From NCBI GenBank assembly GCA_946885765.1, contig CAMPHD010000032.1, positions 1 through 15,785 of the forward strand: 15,785 bases of DNA. Reading direction: 5' to 3'. Origin of the DNA: an uncultured Thalassospira sp. (GTDB taxonomy: Bacteria > Pseudomonadota > Alphaproteobacteria > Rhodospirillales_A > Thalassospiraceae). Made by a program: the position numbers and the translations under genes. The notes under the pieces were generated by a model. The model searched no databases, was not told where the DNA came from, and saw only the letters and a list, made by a program, of their open reading frames with translations. Positions 7,080 to 15,133 of this stretch are shown here, in pieces. How positions within the stretch are numbered: position 1 is the stretch's first letter; every line of letters starts with the position of its first letter.

Positions 7080-9272
7080 ATGACCCAACGTATCACCAAA
7101 GGCGGCCTTAAGATTGCAACCGTTCTGCATGATCTGGTTGCCAACGAAATCACCCCGGGCACCGGTGTCTCCTCCGATCAGTTCTGGGCATCGTTCGAAA
7201 AGCTCGTAAACGAGCTTGGGCCCCGGAACCGTTCGCTTCTGGCCAAACGCGATGAATTGCAGGCCAAAATCGACGAATGGCACCTGTCCCGTCAGGATCA
7301 GGCCCGCGATCCGCTGGCTTACAAGGAATTTCTGACCGAAATCGGTTACCTCCTGCCCGAAGGCGAGAATTTTTATATCTCGACAACCAATGTCGACCCG
7401 GAAATCGCCCGGGTTGCCGGTCCGCAGCTTGTCGTGCCGGTGATGAATGCCCGTTACGCGCTGAATGCGGCCAATGCCCGCTGGGGCAGCCTTTATGATG
7501 CGCTCTATGGCACGGATGTCATCGACGATGCCGATGGCAAGGAAAAGACCAAAGGTTTTAATGCCAAGCGCGGGGCCGCTGTTGTTGCCTACGCCGCAAA
7601 ATTCCTTGATCAGGCAATCCCGCTGGCCAATGGCAAACATGCCGATGCCACCAAATACGAAGTCCGCGAGGATGGCTCGGGTTGGTGGACACTGGTGATC
7701 ACCCTTTCAGACAGCAGCGAAACATCGCTGGCACAGCCATCGCAGTTCATCGGCTATAACGAGAAAGATGGCGTGCTTTCCGAAGTCCTTTTGCGCAATC
7801 ATGGTCTGCATCTTGAAATCCGCATTGATCCGTCACACCCGATTGGCAAAACCCATGCTGCGGGCGTGTGTGATGTGATCATGGAATCCGCCCTGACCAC
7901 CATTCAGGATTGCGAGGATTCGGTTGCCGCCGTCGATGCCGAAGACAAGGTCGTTGTCTATCGCAACTGGCTTGGCCTGATGAAAGGCACGCTGGAAGAA
8001 AGCTTCGAAAAGGGTGGCAAAACCGTTACGCGTCGCCTCAACCCGGATCGTTCCTATCAGGGCTTTGACGGCAATGACGTTGTTCTGCCGGGGCGCAGCC
8101 TGATGCTGGTGCGCAATGTCGGTCACCTGATGACAAGCGACGCGGTGCTGGATGCCAATGGCAACGAAGTCCCCGAAGGCTTCCTTGATGCGATGTTTAC
8201 CAGCCTGATCGCCAAACACGATATTGACGGCAACAGCAGCGTTTCAAACTCGCGTCATGGCAGCGTTTATATCGTCAAACCGAAAATGCACGGCCCCGAA
8301 GAAGTGGCCCTGACCAACGATCTGTTTGCCTTCGTCGAACGTGAAATCGGCCTGCCGGAACTCACCCTTAAGGTCGGCATCATGGACGAGGAACGCCGCA
8401 CGACGGTGAACCTCAAGGAAGCCATCCGTGCCGCTCAGGATCGTGTTGTTTTCATCAATACCGGCTTCCTTGACCGCACCGGTGATGAAATCCACACCAG
8501 CATGGAAGCAGGCCCGGTCGTCCGCAAGGAAGCGATGAAAGACCAGTACTGGATTTCGGCCTATGAAAACTGGAATGTCGATGTCGGCCTTGAATGCGGC
8601 ATGAAAGGCATCGCCCAGATTGGCAAGGGCATGTGGGCCAAACCTGATCGCATGGCAGAAATGATGACCGCAAAAATCGGCCATCCGAAAGCCGGGGCAA
8701 ACTGCGCATGGGTTCCATCCCCGACCGCCGCAACCCTGCATGCCATGCATTACCATCAGATCGATGTGCGTGCCGTACAGGACGAAGTTGGCAAACGCGA
8801 ACGCGCAAGCCTCGATGACATCCTCTCGATCCCGCGCCTTGGCGATATCAACCCGATGCCAAGCGAAATTCAGGAAGAACTCGATAACAACGCACAGGGC
8901 ATTCTTGGCTATGTTGTCCGCTGGATCGATGCCGGTGTTGGCTGCTCCAAGGTGCCCGATATCAATGATGTTGGCCTGATGGAAGACCGCGCAACATTGC
9001 GTATTTCCAGCCAGCATATCGCCAACTGGCTTCATCACGGGCTTTGCACCAGCGATCAGGTGATGGAAACCATGAAACGCATGGCTGCCGTCGTTGACAA
9101 ACAGAACGAAGGCGACCCGGAATATCGCAACATGGCACCGAACTTTGATGACAGCGTCGCCTTTGCCGCCGCCTGTGATCTGGTGTTCAAGGGCCGCGAA
9201 CAGCCCAATGGCTATACCGAGCCGGTCCTGCATGCGCGTCGCCGCGAAGCGAAGGCGAAATACGGCGCTTAA
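7080..9272 (+). CDS. glcB: Malate synthase G
   Basis: It condenses glyoxylate with acetyl-CoA to malate, serving the glyoxylate bypass and growth on glycolate or C2 compounds, in the cytosol. The product has 730 residues, close to the 723 of the E. coli enzyme and much longer than malate synthase A. Conserved blocks are in order: RNWLGLMKG (295-303), [10 protein letters not shown] (around 345), the [17 protein letters not shown] block, the Mg-site motif GIMDEERRT (D436-E438), [27 protein letters not shown], and [18 protein letters not shown], where D636 fits the position of the family's catalytic base. The ATG at 7080 has an AGAGGA ribosome binding site at 7071-7076. An in-frame upstream extension to 6972 adds non-family sequence and was rejected. 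The gene is monocistronic, with a strong terminator after it and unexplained dyads upstream. Confidence 0.98.
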   Translation: MTQRITKGGLKIATVLHDLVANEITPGTGVSSDQFWASFEKLVNELGPRNRSLLAKRDELQAKIDEWHLSRQDQARDPLAYKEFLTEIGYLLPEGENFYISTTNVDPEIARVAGPQLVVPVMNARYALNAANARWGSLYDALYGTDVIDDADGKEKTKGFNAKRGAAVVAYAAKFLDQAIPLANGKHADATKYEVREDGSGWWTLVITLSDSSETSLAQPSQFIGYNEKDGVLSEVLLRNHGLHLEIRIDPSHPIGKTHAAGVCDVIMESALTTIQDCEDSVAAVDAEDKVVVYRNWLGLMKGTLEESFEKGGKTVTRRLNPDRSYQGFDGNDVVLPGRSLMLVRNVGHLMTSDAVLDANGNEVPEGFLDAMFTSLIAKHDIDGNSSVSNSRHGSVYIVKPKMHGPEEVALTNDLFAFVEREIGLPELTLKVGIMDEERRTTVNLKEAIRAAQDRVVFINTGFLDRTGDEIHTSMEAGPVVRKEAMKDQYWISAYENWNVDVGLECGMKGIAQIGKGMWAKPDRMAEMMTAKIGHPKAGANCAWVPSPTAATLHAMHYHQIDVRAVQDEVGKRERASLDDILSIPRLGDINPMPSEIQEELDNNAQGILGYVVRWIDAGVGCSKVPDINDVGLMEDRATLRISSQHIANWLHHGLCTSDQVMETMKRMAAVVDKQNEGDPEYRNMAPNFDDSVAFAAACDLVFKGREQPNGYTEPVLHARRREAKAKYGA

Positions 9273-9294
9273 CCACCATCAATACCGCACTAAG

Positions 9295-9324
9295 AAGGCC
9301 GCCCGAAATATTTCGGGCGGCCTT
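9295..9324. terminator. Bidirectional terminator between glcB and map
   Basis: This is a perfect 30-base palindrome: AAGGCCGCCCGAAAT (9295-9309) pairs completely with ATTTCGGGCGGCCTT (9310-9324). It is followed on the plus strand by a T-rich run (CCTTTTCC) and on the minus strand by CCTTCTTAG. It lies in the 88-base gap between two convergent genes and can stop both. Confidence 0.93.
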
Positions 9325-9360
9325 TTCCATATCCATCATGGCGGACAACTCAAAACGTCG

Positions 9361-10110
9361 TCAGTTGCCCAATGTCATGATCTCATAACCGTTCTGCGTG
9401 ATCACCAGCGTATGTTCATATTGCACGGTCGGCGCGCCGGTATCGGCATACAGGGTCCAGCCATCATCACCGTCAAGCGCCCAGTTCGCCCCCCGCGACA
9501 GGAACGGTTCGATCGTGATGACCTGCCCCTTTTTCAACGTCCGGCGTTCGCGCGGATCATCCCATGTCGGGATGGTTTCGGGGGCCTCGTGCAATGATTT
9601 GCCGATCCCGTGACTGGCCAGATTTTTAATCAGGCTGTACCCGCCCTTCCGGGCAAAGTTTTCAATCCGAAGGCCGATTTCGCGGATCGGTGCCTTATCA
9701 CGCACAACCTTGATCCCGGCCCACATCGCTTTTTTGCCGTCATCGCACAGCTTTTCGATTTCCGGGCGCGGGGTTCCAACGATAAAGCTGGCACCGGTAT
9801 CGGAAAAATAGCCATCAAGGGATGCAGAAACATCAATATTCACAAGGTCACCATCGGCCAGAACCCGGTCGCCGGGAATACCGTGTGCTACTTCTTCATT
9901 CACACTGATGCAGGTCGCACCCGGGAAGTCATATTCGCTTTCGGGTGCGGAAACCGCCCCGGCATCCTCAAGAACCTTGCGGCCAATGGCATCAAGTTCC
10001 GCAGTCGTGATCCCGACAACCGCTGCAGCACCCATGACATCACGGGCGCGCGCGCAGATACGCCCGATGCGGCGCAGATGTTCAAGTTCGGCTTCAGATG
10101 AAATCGTCAT
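9361..10110 (-). CDS. map: Type I methionine aminopeptidase
   Basis: It removes the initiator methionine from nascent proteins. The product has 249 residues, the compact bacterial type Ia size. The five metal ligands of the family are in place: D93 and D104 (NIDVSASLDGYFSDTGASF), H167 (ASHGIGKSLHEAP), E201 (ITIEPFLS) and E232 (YEHTLVIT). H76 in EVAHGIPG is the conserved substrate-site histidine. The ATG at 10108-10110 matches the usual N-terminus (MTISSEAELEHLRRIGRIC). No Shine-Dalgarno sequence is visible before it. A longer in-frame extension to 10242 adds low-complexity basic sequence and is not credible. The gene converges with glcB and diverges from the TRIC-family gene. Confidence 0.97.
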   Translation of the reverse strand: MTISSEAELEHLRRIGRICARARDVMGAAAVVGITTAELDAIGRKVLEDAGAVSAPESEYDFPGATCISVNEEVAHGIPGDRVLADGDLVNIDVSASLDGYFSDTGASFIVGTPRPEIEKLCDDGKKAMWAGIKVVRDKAPIREIGLRIENFARKGGYSLIKNLASHGIGKSLHEAPETIPTWDDPRERRTLKKGQVITIEPFLSRGANWALDGDDGWTLYADTGAPTVQYEHTLVITQNGYEIMTLGN

Positions 10111-10117
10111 GGATTGC

Positions 10118-10146
10118 TTAATGCGCAGCAATCGGCACCAAGTCAA
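10118..10146 (-). promoter_or_regulatory. Candidate promoter for map
   Basis: Read on the minus strand, TTGACT (10146-10141) and CATTAA (10123-10118) are 17 bases apart. The -35 is good (five of six) and the -10 is weak (three of six). Only eight bases separate the -10 from the map ATG, so if used the transcript would be leaderless or nearly so. That agrees with the absence of a ribosome binding site. Confidence 0.35.
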
Positions 10147-10147
10147 G

Positions 10148-10159
10148 CAATCGCGATTG
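10148..10159. promoter_or_regulatory. 12-bp perfect palindrome between map and the TRIC-family gene
   Basis: CAATCGCGATTG is a perfect palindrome just upstream of the candidate map -35. The related box AGCAATCG occurs at 10127-10134 and 10146-10153, 19 bases apart, and GCAATC occurs again on the minus strand at 10112-10117. This repeated arrangement suggests a regulator-binding cluster in the 146-base divergent gap; no known regulator is identified. Confidence 0.35.
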
Positions 10160-10256
10160 TTACCCTTGATTTTTGAGGTCAATCCAGCGCAACATTTTTT
10201 GTTCTTTTCTTTTTCCAGCCTGCGATTGACAGAGCGTGTCACAACGATGAAAAACC

Positions 10257-10892
10257 ATGACCATTACCCAGATCATCTACTGGCTTGAACTGACCGGTGT
10301 TGCGGTTTTTGCCATCACCGGTGCGCTTGAAGCATCACGTCGTCAGATGGATATTGTCGGTTTCGTGCTGATTGCGACCTTCACCGGTATTGGCGGCGGC
10401 ACCGTGCGCGATGTGATTACCGGAGCGACACCGGTTTTCTGGATCAGGGATCCGGCCTGGGTGATTACCTGTATCGGCAGTGCGGTCTTTACCTATTTCA
10501 CCGCCCATCTGGTCGAACGGCGTTATGTCGCGCTGATCTGGCTGGATGCGCTTGGCCTTGCCATGTTTGGCGTGACGGGGGCTGCCATCGGTCTTAACCT
10601 TGGCGTATCGCCATTGGTCGCGATCATCCTTGGCACCATCACGGCAACATTTGGCGGCATGGTCCGCGATGTGGTGTGTAACGAAATCCCGCTGATCCTG
10701 CGCCCGGAAATCTATATCACCTGTGCTCTTCTGGGGGCGTCGATTTATGTCATCGGCACTGATATCCTGACCTTGCCCCGCGCCCCCGTCGCCGTGATTG
10801 CGTTTCTATGCTCTTTCGCCCTGCGCGCCAGCGCCATAAGATTTAAACTGAGCTTCCCGGTCTATAAGGCACGCCCGGGTCGGGAATATTAA
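10257..10892 (+). CDS. TRIC/UPF0126-family membrane protein (YicG-like)
   Basis: The product has 211 residues and about seven membrane helices in two homologous halves. Each half carries the family's signature: GGGTVRDV (46-53) in the first and GGMVRDVV (133-140) in the second, each followed by a Pro-containing segment (TGATPVFW and CNEIPLILRP). This is the prokaryotic trimeric intracellular cation (TRIC) channel family, whose studied members conduct monovalent cations as trimers. Most bacterial members have no known physiological role. The start ATG at 10257 has only a weak purine-rich sequence before it. Another ATG ten bases upstream opens only a 13-codon out-of-frame ORF. The gene diverges from map and is followed 75 bases later by the TPR-methyltransferase gene, with no terminator between them, so readthrough is possible. 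Confidence 0.92.
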   Translation: MTITQIIYWLELTGVAVFAITGALEASRRQMDIVGFVLIATFTGIGGGTVRDVITGATPVFWIRDPAWVITCIGSAVFTYFTAHLVERRYVALIWLDALGLAMFGVTGAAIGLNLGVSPLVAIILGTITATFGGMVRDVVCNEIPLILRPEIYITCALLGASIYVIGTDILTLPRAPVAVIAFLCSFALRASAIRFKLSFPVYKARPGREY

Positions 10893-10967
10893 CGACAAAC
10901 AAACGCTTACCACGCCAGAATACGGCAAGGATCAGCATGAAATTCACTTCGGGGGAACAGGGCAACG

Positions 10968-13187
10968 ATGGCAAAGAGTAATGGCACAGGCAATGTGACG
11001 TTAGAGCAGGTTTTGCAGATGGGACTAACCCATCAGCGTGCCGGGCGCGTTTCCGATGCGATGATCCTCTATCAAAAAATCCTGAAAATGATCCCCAATC
11101 AGCCCGAAGCCCTGCACCTGATGGGCCTTTGCCACCACCAGAAGGGCAACTATCGCAAAGCCATCGAATTGATGCGCAAATCGTTAAAGGGTGCTGCCGA
11201 AAATCCGGTGACGCATAACAATCTTGCTGTTTCTCTGGCGGCAGCAAACGACCCCAAAGCGGCCGAAGAACATTATCGCACGTCAATCCGGATCAATCCG
11301 TCCTATACGGAGGCGCACAGCAACCTTGCGGCCCTTCTGGCTAACCGGCAGGATTTTGCCGAGGCGATTGAACATTACAGGATTGCCCTGAAACACAACC
11401 CCACCCATTTCGCGTCACACAAGGGGTTGGGAAATGCGCTGTCGAGGCAAAGCAAACCGACCGAAGCTCTTAATCACTATAAAGCTGCATTGCAGCTTAA
11501 TCCACACGATGCAGATTTGCAGACCGACACCGGGATTGCCCTGAAACTCCTTGGCCGGGTAGAGGATGCCATCCGGCATCACACAAATGCGCGACGGCTC
11601 GACAAAGGTGAAAACCGGCATTTCTTTTCATTCGCCAATACGCTAGAGGGCTGCAAGCTCAAAGCGGGTAATCAAGAGCTTGAAGAGACTCTTCTGGAAA
11701 TGCTCGCCTCGGACGAGATCACACCGACCGGACTTGCTGTACCCGTTATGTCGGTATTGATGCTCAAGGATGAGTTTCGAGCGGTCATTGAGCGCTATGA
11801 AGACCGGCAAAAACGTCCTGACCGGGTCGACCCTGACGACCTTAAACGTTTGAATGCCGAACCTCTTTTCCTGCGACTGTTAAATATTGTGCCATTTTCC
11901 AATGCACAATTCGAATTTGCCCTGACGGCGATCCGGCGCGCATTGCTGCTTGATCCGCCCGCGAACCTCGCCGATCATCTGCCATTTCTCGCAACACTGG
12001 CAGCCCAATGCTTTAACAATGAATATGTCTATATCCTTGATCAGGATGAGAAGGCGGCGCTGGCAAAACGCGAGCAGACCATTAAGGACAATCTGACGGA
12101 AGGCAAAAATCCCGCACCGGAAGAGGTTGCTGTTCTGTGCTGCTATCGCGCACTTATCGATTATGACTGGGCCACTGGCCTTGAAACGGCAACCTGGCCC
12201 GACGAGATGCGCGATGTCATCCGTCGCCAGCTTGACGAACCGCTGCAGGAACGCGAACTATGCAAGAAAATCTCCAACCTGACTGGTATCGAAGACAAGA
12301 TTTCACAAATTGTCCGCGCCCAATACGAGGAAAACCCGTATCCGCGCTGGATTCACGCCGGTATCAGCAAAAAGGGCCGCCCGGTTGGCGACTTGCTGCG
12401 TAGCAATCCGTTGCTGATGGATCTGGGTGACTATGTCACACCTAAAAAGCCGGAAATTCTTGTTGCCGGCTGCGGCACCGGACAGCACAGCCTGCATACT
12501 GCAACCCGGTTTGCCGACGTTCGCGTACTTGCCGTCGATCTGAGCCTTGCCAGCCTTGCCTATGCGCAACGCCAGACCGAAAATCTTGGCATTCGCAGTA
12601 TTGAATTCGGGCAGGCCGATATCCTGCAACTGGAAAACATGAACAGGACATTCGATGTTGTCGAATGTTCCGGCGTGCTTCACCACATGGATGACCCGAT
12701 GGCGGGCTGGCGCGTTCTGGAACGCATTTTACGGCCCGGCGGGCTCATGCGCATCGGCCTTTATAGCGAGCTGGCACGCGAGGATATTGTGGCCGCGCGG
12801 GACTATATTGCACAAAAGGGCTATGGCGCGAGTGCGGACGACATCCGGCAATGCCGACAGGATATTCTGTCCGGCGAAGAAGAACTTGCCTTCAAACCGG
12901 GGATTCGATCAGATTTCTATAGCCTGAGTGCCTGTCGCGATCTGATATTCCACGTGCAGGAACATCGTTTTACCCTGCTGCAAATCCGGGAATGCCTTGA
13001 TGAACTGGGCTTGGAATTCATCGATTTTGAACTGCGCCCGCAACATCATTTCACCGCCAAACGCACCGAAATCAATAGCAAGTTCAAGGGCAATGAACGC
13101 CTTGTTCCCTGGGATAAATTCGAACACGAATTCCCCAACACCTTTACCAACATGTATCAGTTCTGGTGCCGTAAACCCAAAAGCTAA
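10968..13187 (+). CDS. TPR-repeat / class I SAM methyltransferase fusion protein
   Basis: The product has 739 residues in three parts. Residues 12-215 hold six consecutive TPR units of about 34 residues, with repeating patterns such as EAIEHYRIALKHNP, giving a helical protein-binding solenoid. Residues 216-470 are a helical linker with no motif I know, ending in a conserved-looking VRAQYEENPYPRW segment. Residues 490-640 are a class I methyltransferase: motif I is VAGCGTG (499-505), the SAM-ribose acidic residue is probably D524 in AVDLS, D551 is in motif III, and motif IV/V covers FDVVECSGVLHHMDDP (562-577). No signal peptide or membrane helix is seen, so it is probably cytosolic. Such fusions are common in Rhodospirillales, but their substrates are unknown; a protein or glycan substrate held by the TPRs is inference. 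The ATG has a GGG-rich ribosome binding region. It converges with phnF, only five bases apart. Confidence 0.88.
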   Translation: MAKSNGTGNVTLEQVLQMGLTHQRAGRVSDAMILYQKILKMIPNQPEALHLMGLCHHQKGNYRKAIELMRKSLKGAAENPVTHNNLAVSLAAANDPKAAEEHYRTSIRINPSYTEAHSNLAALLANRQDFAEAIEHYRIALKHNPTHFASHKGLGNALSRQSKPTEALNHYKAALQLNPHDADLQTDTGIALKLLGRVEDAIRHHTNARRLDKGENRHFFSFANTLEGCKLKAGNQELEETLLEMLASDEITPTGLAVPVMSVLMLKDEFRAVIERYEDRQKRPDRVDPDDLKRLNAEPLFLRLLNIVPFSNAQFEFALTAIRRALLLDPPANLADHLPFLATLAAQCFNNEYVYILDQDEKAALAKREQTIKDNLTEGKNPAPEEVAVLCCYRALIDYDWATGLETATWPDEMRDVIRRQLDEPLQERELCKKISNLTGIEDKISQIVRAQYEENPYPRWIHAGISKKGRPVGDLLRSNPLLMDLGDYVTPKKPEILVAGCGTGQHSLHTATRFADVRVLAVDLSLASLAYAQRQTENLGIRSIEFGQADILQLENMNRTFDVVECSGVLHHMDDPMAGWRVLERILRPGGLMRIGLYSELAREDIVAARDYIAQKGYGASADDIRQCRQDILSGEEELAFKPGIRSDFYSLSACRDLIFHVQEHRFTLLQIRECLDELGLEFIDFELRPQHHFTAKRTEINSKFKGNERLVPWDKFEHEFPNTFTNMYQFWCRKPKS

Positions 13188-13192
13188 GCAGG

Positions 13193-13918
13193 CTACTCGA
13201 CAATCAGCTGCACCCGGTCACTGGAAAAAGCCGTGATCCCGTATTCAATCGGCACACCCGCCGCATCGACATCGACACTTTCCGTGGATATCACCGGCCG
13301 GTTTTTGGCCTGTTTCAGCAGGCTTGCCACGCGTGACGATGGAAGCTGGGCGCTGATGCGGGTGGTTTTGCGGCTGTAATCATCAATCCCGAAATGCCTG
13401 AACGCCTCGGTCAGGGATTTTGTTTGGGTGAATATCTCGACAATCCCCTCGAACCGGGCAACCGGAAGGTAGCTTGTCGCCACCGCCAGCGGAATACCAT
13501 CCGCCTCGGACACGGAAAACAGTTCGACAACCCGTGTACCCGGTTTGACATCCAGAAACTGGGCGATGGTCGCACTGGCTTTCAGGATTTCTGATGAAAT
13601 CAGCCGTTTGTCGGGCAAACGATGGCGGCCCGACACGATCTGGGAAAAACGTGTCTTGCTGCCAAGCGGATAATCAAGGATCTGTTCCTGGACAAAGGCC
13701 CCCCGCCCCTGTTCGACACGCACGACATTGGCATCGACAAGTGCCGACATCGCGCGTCGCACCGTATGCCGGTTAACACCGAATCTTCGGACCAGTTCCA
13801 TCTCGGTCGGCATTTTGTCACCGGGCGCAAAGACCCCGCTGGCAATATCGGCAAGAAGCTGCTTTTCGATTTGCTTCCAGATAGATAGCCCGGCTTCCCA
13901 ATCCATCGAAATCCCCAT
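13193..13918 (-). CDS. phnF: GntR/HutC-family phosphonate regulator PhnF
   Basis: The product has 241 residues in the usual two-domain layout. An N-terminal winged helix-turn-helix of the GntR type covers about residues 10-78 (MPTEMELVRRFGVNRHTVRR, then VRVEQGRGAFV on the wing). A C-terminal UTRA effector domain covers about 95-238. The opening IWKQIEKQLLADIASGVFAPGDKMPTE is split here only by its motif: the IASG-x4-GDKMPTE signature is typical of the HutC subgroup. It lies divergent to phnG, the classical PhnF position, and is expected to repress the C-P lyase operon and itself through the dyad at 13980-13997. The start is either the ATG at 13918 or the ATG four codons later at 13906, which has a GGGGA sequence five bases upstream; homology does not decide. 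Its 3' end lies five bases from the convergent methyltransferase gene, with no terminator. Confidence 0.93.
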   Translation of the reverse strand: MGISMDWEAGLSIWKQIEKQLLADIASGVFAPGDKMPTEMELVRRFGVNRHTVRRAMSALVDANVVRVEQGRGAFVQEQILDYPLGSKTRFSQIVSGRHRLPDKRLISSEILKASATIAQFLDVKPGTRVVELFSVSEADGIPLAVATSYLPVARFEGIVEIFTQTKSLTEAFRHFGIDDYSRKTTRISAQLPSSRVASLLKQAKNRPVISTESVDVDAAGVPIEYGITAFSSDRVQLIVE

Positions 13919-13943
13919 TCACAAAACTTTCACCGCAAGACCT

Positions 13944-13972
13944 TTGCCAAGCGTGCGTAATCGTCTTATAAC
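13944..13972 (+). promoter_or_regulatory. Sigma-70-type promoter of the phnGHI operon
   Basis: TTGCCA (13944-13949) and TATAAC (13967-13972) are separated by 17 bases. Each is close to consensus: TTGCCA matches TTGACA at five positions and TATAAC matches TATAAT at five. Transcription would start near 13979-13980, directly at the left edge of the PhnF-type operator, leaving a leader of about 60 bases before phnG. Confidence 0.65.
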
Positions 13973-13993
13973 GTGAATATGTATAGACGTCTA
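13965..13993 (-). promoter_or_regulatory. Candidate promoter of phnF, overlapping the operator
   Basis: Read on the minus strand, TAGACG (13993-13988) and TATAAG (13970-13965) are 17 bases apart, matching consensus at four and five positions. The -35 lies inside the tandem operator, so PhnF binding would block its own promoter. The -10 shares bases with the -10 of the divergent phnG promoter, so the two promoters would be mutually exclusive. Confidence 0.4.
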
Positions 13994-13997
13994 GACA
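13980..13997. promoter_or_regulatory. Tandem PhnF/HutC-type operator
   Basis: Two boxes abut: GTATAGAC (13981-13988) and GTCTAGAC (13989-13996). Both fit the HutC-subfamily pattern GTnTAnAC, and together they form an 18-bp dyad, TGTATAGAC with GTCTAGACA, broken at one pair only. It is positioned at the predicted start of phnGHI and over the -35 of phnF, as expected for a repressor and autoregulator site. A PhnF site with a similar core (GGTATAGACC-like) is known from Mycobacterium. Confidence 0.7.
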
Positions 13998-14012
13998 AAT
14001 TTTGAATTTGTC
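13994..14012. promoter_or_regulatory. Second dyad in the phnG leader
   Basis: GACAAATT (13994-14001) and AATTTGTC (14005-14012) are perfect 8-bp inverted repeats with a TTG spacer. The left arm overlaps the end of the PhnF-type operator. In RNA it would form a hairpin about 25 bases before the ribosome binding site. Whether it acts as DNA operator or RNA structure is unknown. Confidence 0.45.
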
Positions 14013-14038
14013 GATACCCGCATAGAAGGATCATACAG

Positions 14039-14527
14039 ATGACGGCGCAACCCGCCCCGCAATCCGGATCAGATCAGGGATCGAACATCGATCCCGCCAC
14101 ACAGGCACGCCAACGCTGGATGGCGGTGCTGGCACGCACAGACCGCGCAATTCTTGAACAGGAATGGCACGATCATTTTGCCGATGTGCAATGGAGCCAC
14201 CTGCGCGAACCGCAAATCGGCATGGTCATGGTACGTGGCCGCGCCGGTGGCGCCGGGCAGCGCTTCAACCTTGGCGAAATGACCGTCACACGTTGTGCGG
14301 TGACGCTATCCGACGGCACGGTCGGTCATGCCTATGTCAAGGGACGCGACCGGATACAGGCGCAATATGCCGCCCTGTTTGATGCGATCATGCAGCGCGA
14401 CAACGCCGCATCCGATTTCATCGACATGCAGGCACGCCAGCAGGCCGAGGAAAAACGCGAAAACGCCCGCAAGGTCGCCGCCACCAAGGTCGATTTCTTT
14501 ACCCTGGTCCGAGGAGAAGACGAATGA
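14039..14527 (+). CDS. phnG: Phosphonate C-P lyase system protein PhnG
   Basis: PhnG is a core subunit of the PhnGHIJ C-P lyase complex, which transfers phosphonate onto ATP as the first committed step of phosphonate degradation. The product has 162 residues, slightly longer than the E. coli protein (150) because of a Gln/Ser-rich N-terminal extension of about 20 residues before the conserved RQRWMAVLARTD block. Further family sequence includes REPQIGMVMVRGRAGGAGQRFNLGE (cited by its G-rich core, residues about 60-78) and VTRCAVTLSDGTVGHAYVKGRD. An AAGGA ribosome binding site lies eight bases before the ATG. The gene opens the phn operon, behind a strong promoter with a PhnF-type operator. 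Its stop overlaps the start of phnH by four bases (ATGA), indicating translational coupling. Confidence 0.95.
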   Translation: MTAQPAPQSGSDQGSNIDPATQARQRWMAVLARTDRAILEQEWHDHFADVQWSHLREPQIGMVMVRGRAGGAGQRFNLGEMTVTRCAVTLSDGTVGHAYVKGRDRIQAQYAALFDAIMQRDNAASDFIDMQARQQAEEKRENARKVAATKVDFFTLVRGEDE

Positions 14528-15132
14528 TCCCGCAACCCCGGACAGCCGACCTGCTGCGCGGTTTTGAAAATGCCGCCTTTGATTCCAATGCCGTTTTCCG
14601 CACCCTTCTGGATACCATGGCACATCCCGGCCGGATTTACGATCTGCCGCTTGATGTCCCGGCACCGGCCGGGCTGAACAAGTCTGCAACCGCGTTCCTG
14701 CTGGCCATGGCCGATATGGATACGACAATCTGGCTCTCCCCTGATTGCGCATCGGACGCGGCAAACGCCCATCTGAAATACCATTTCGGCAGCCCGATCA
14801 GCGGCACGCCCTCCGCTGCCGATTTTGCCGTTGCCCGCCTTGATGGCGATCTCGCCTTCATCAAGGAACTGCCTATCGGCAATGCCGAATATCCTGATCA
14901 GTCGGCAACCCTGATCCTTCAGGTCGAAGACATATCCAACAAGGCCGACATGATCCTGCAAGGCCCGGGCATCAAGGACAGCCAGAACCTGTCCATACCC
15001 GGCCTGCCCGCCGCCTTCCACGCATGGCGCACGGAAAACCATCATCTGTTCCCCTGCGGTGTCGATGTCGTCTTTGCCGCAGATCGCAAAATCGCCGCCC
15101 TTCCGCGCACCACCCGGATCGAGGTCAGATAA
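14524..15132 (+). CDS. phnH: Phosphonate C-P lyase system protein PhnH
   Basis: PhnH is a structural subunit of the PhnGHIJ core complex; it caps PhnG in the E. coli structure and has no known independent catalysis. The product has 202 residues, close to the usual 190-205. The N-terminal GFENAAFDSNAVFRTLLDTM followed by AHPGRI is the family signature (aromatic-x-x-x-x-DS-x-x-x-FR ending in HPG). A central block reads STAVRLAD-like in relatives and here appears as DADT-type TTIWLSPDCA (about 72-82), followed by FHFGSP-like YHFGSPI. A C-terminal GPGIKDSQNLSIPGLP segment is also typical. Start overlaps phnG by four bases; phnI begins two bases after its stop. The coding strand is open without frameshift. 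Confidence 0.94.
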   Translation: MIPQPRTADLLRGFENAAFDSNAVFRTLLDTMAHPGRIYDLPLDVPAPAGLNKSATAFLLAMADMDTTIWLSPDCASDAANAHLKYHFGSPISGTPSAADFAVARLDGDLAFIKELPIGNAEYPDQSATLILQVEDISNKADMILQGPGIKDSQNLSIPGLPAAFHAWRTENHHLFPCGVDVVFAADRKIAALPRTTRIEVR

Positions 15133-15133
15133 A

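Noticed and set aside
8244..9233. 329-codon open frame on the minus strand
   Set aside because: It lies entirely inside glcB, whose conserved motifs continue through this stretch; the antisense translation resembles no family and follows from codon bias of the true gene.
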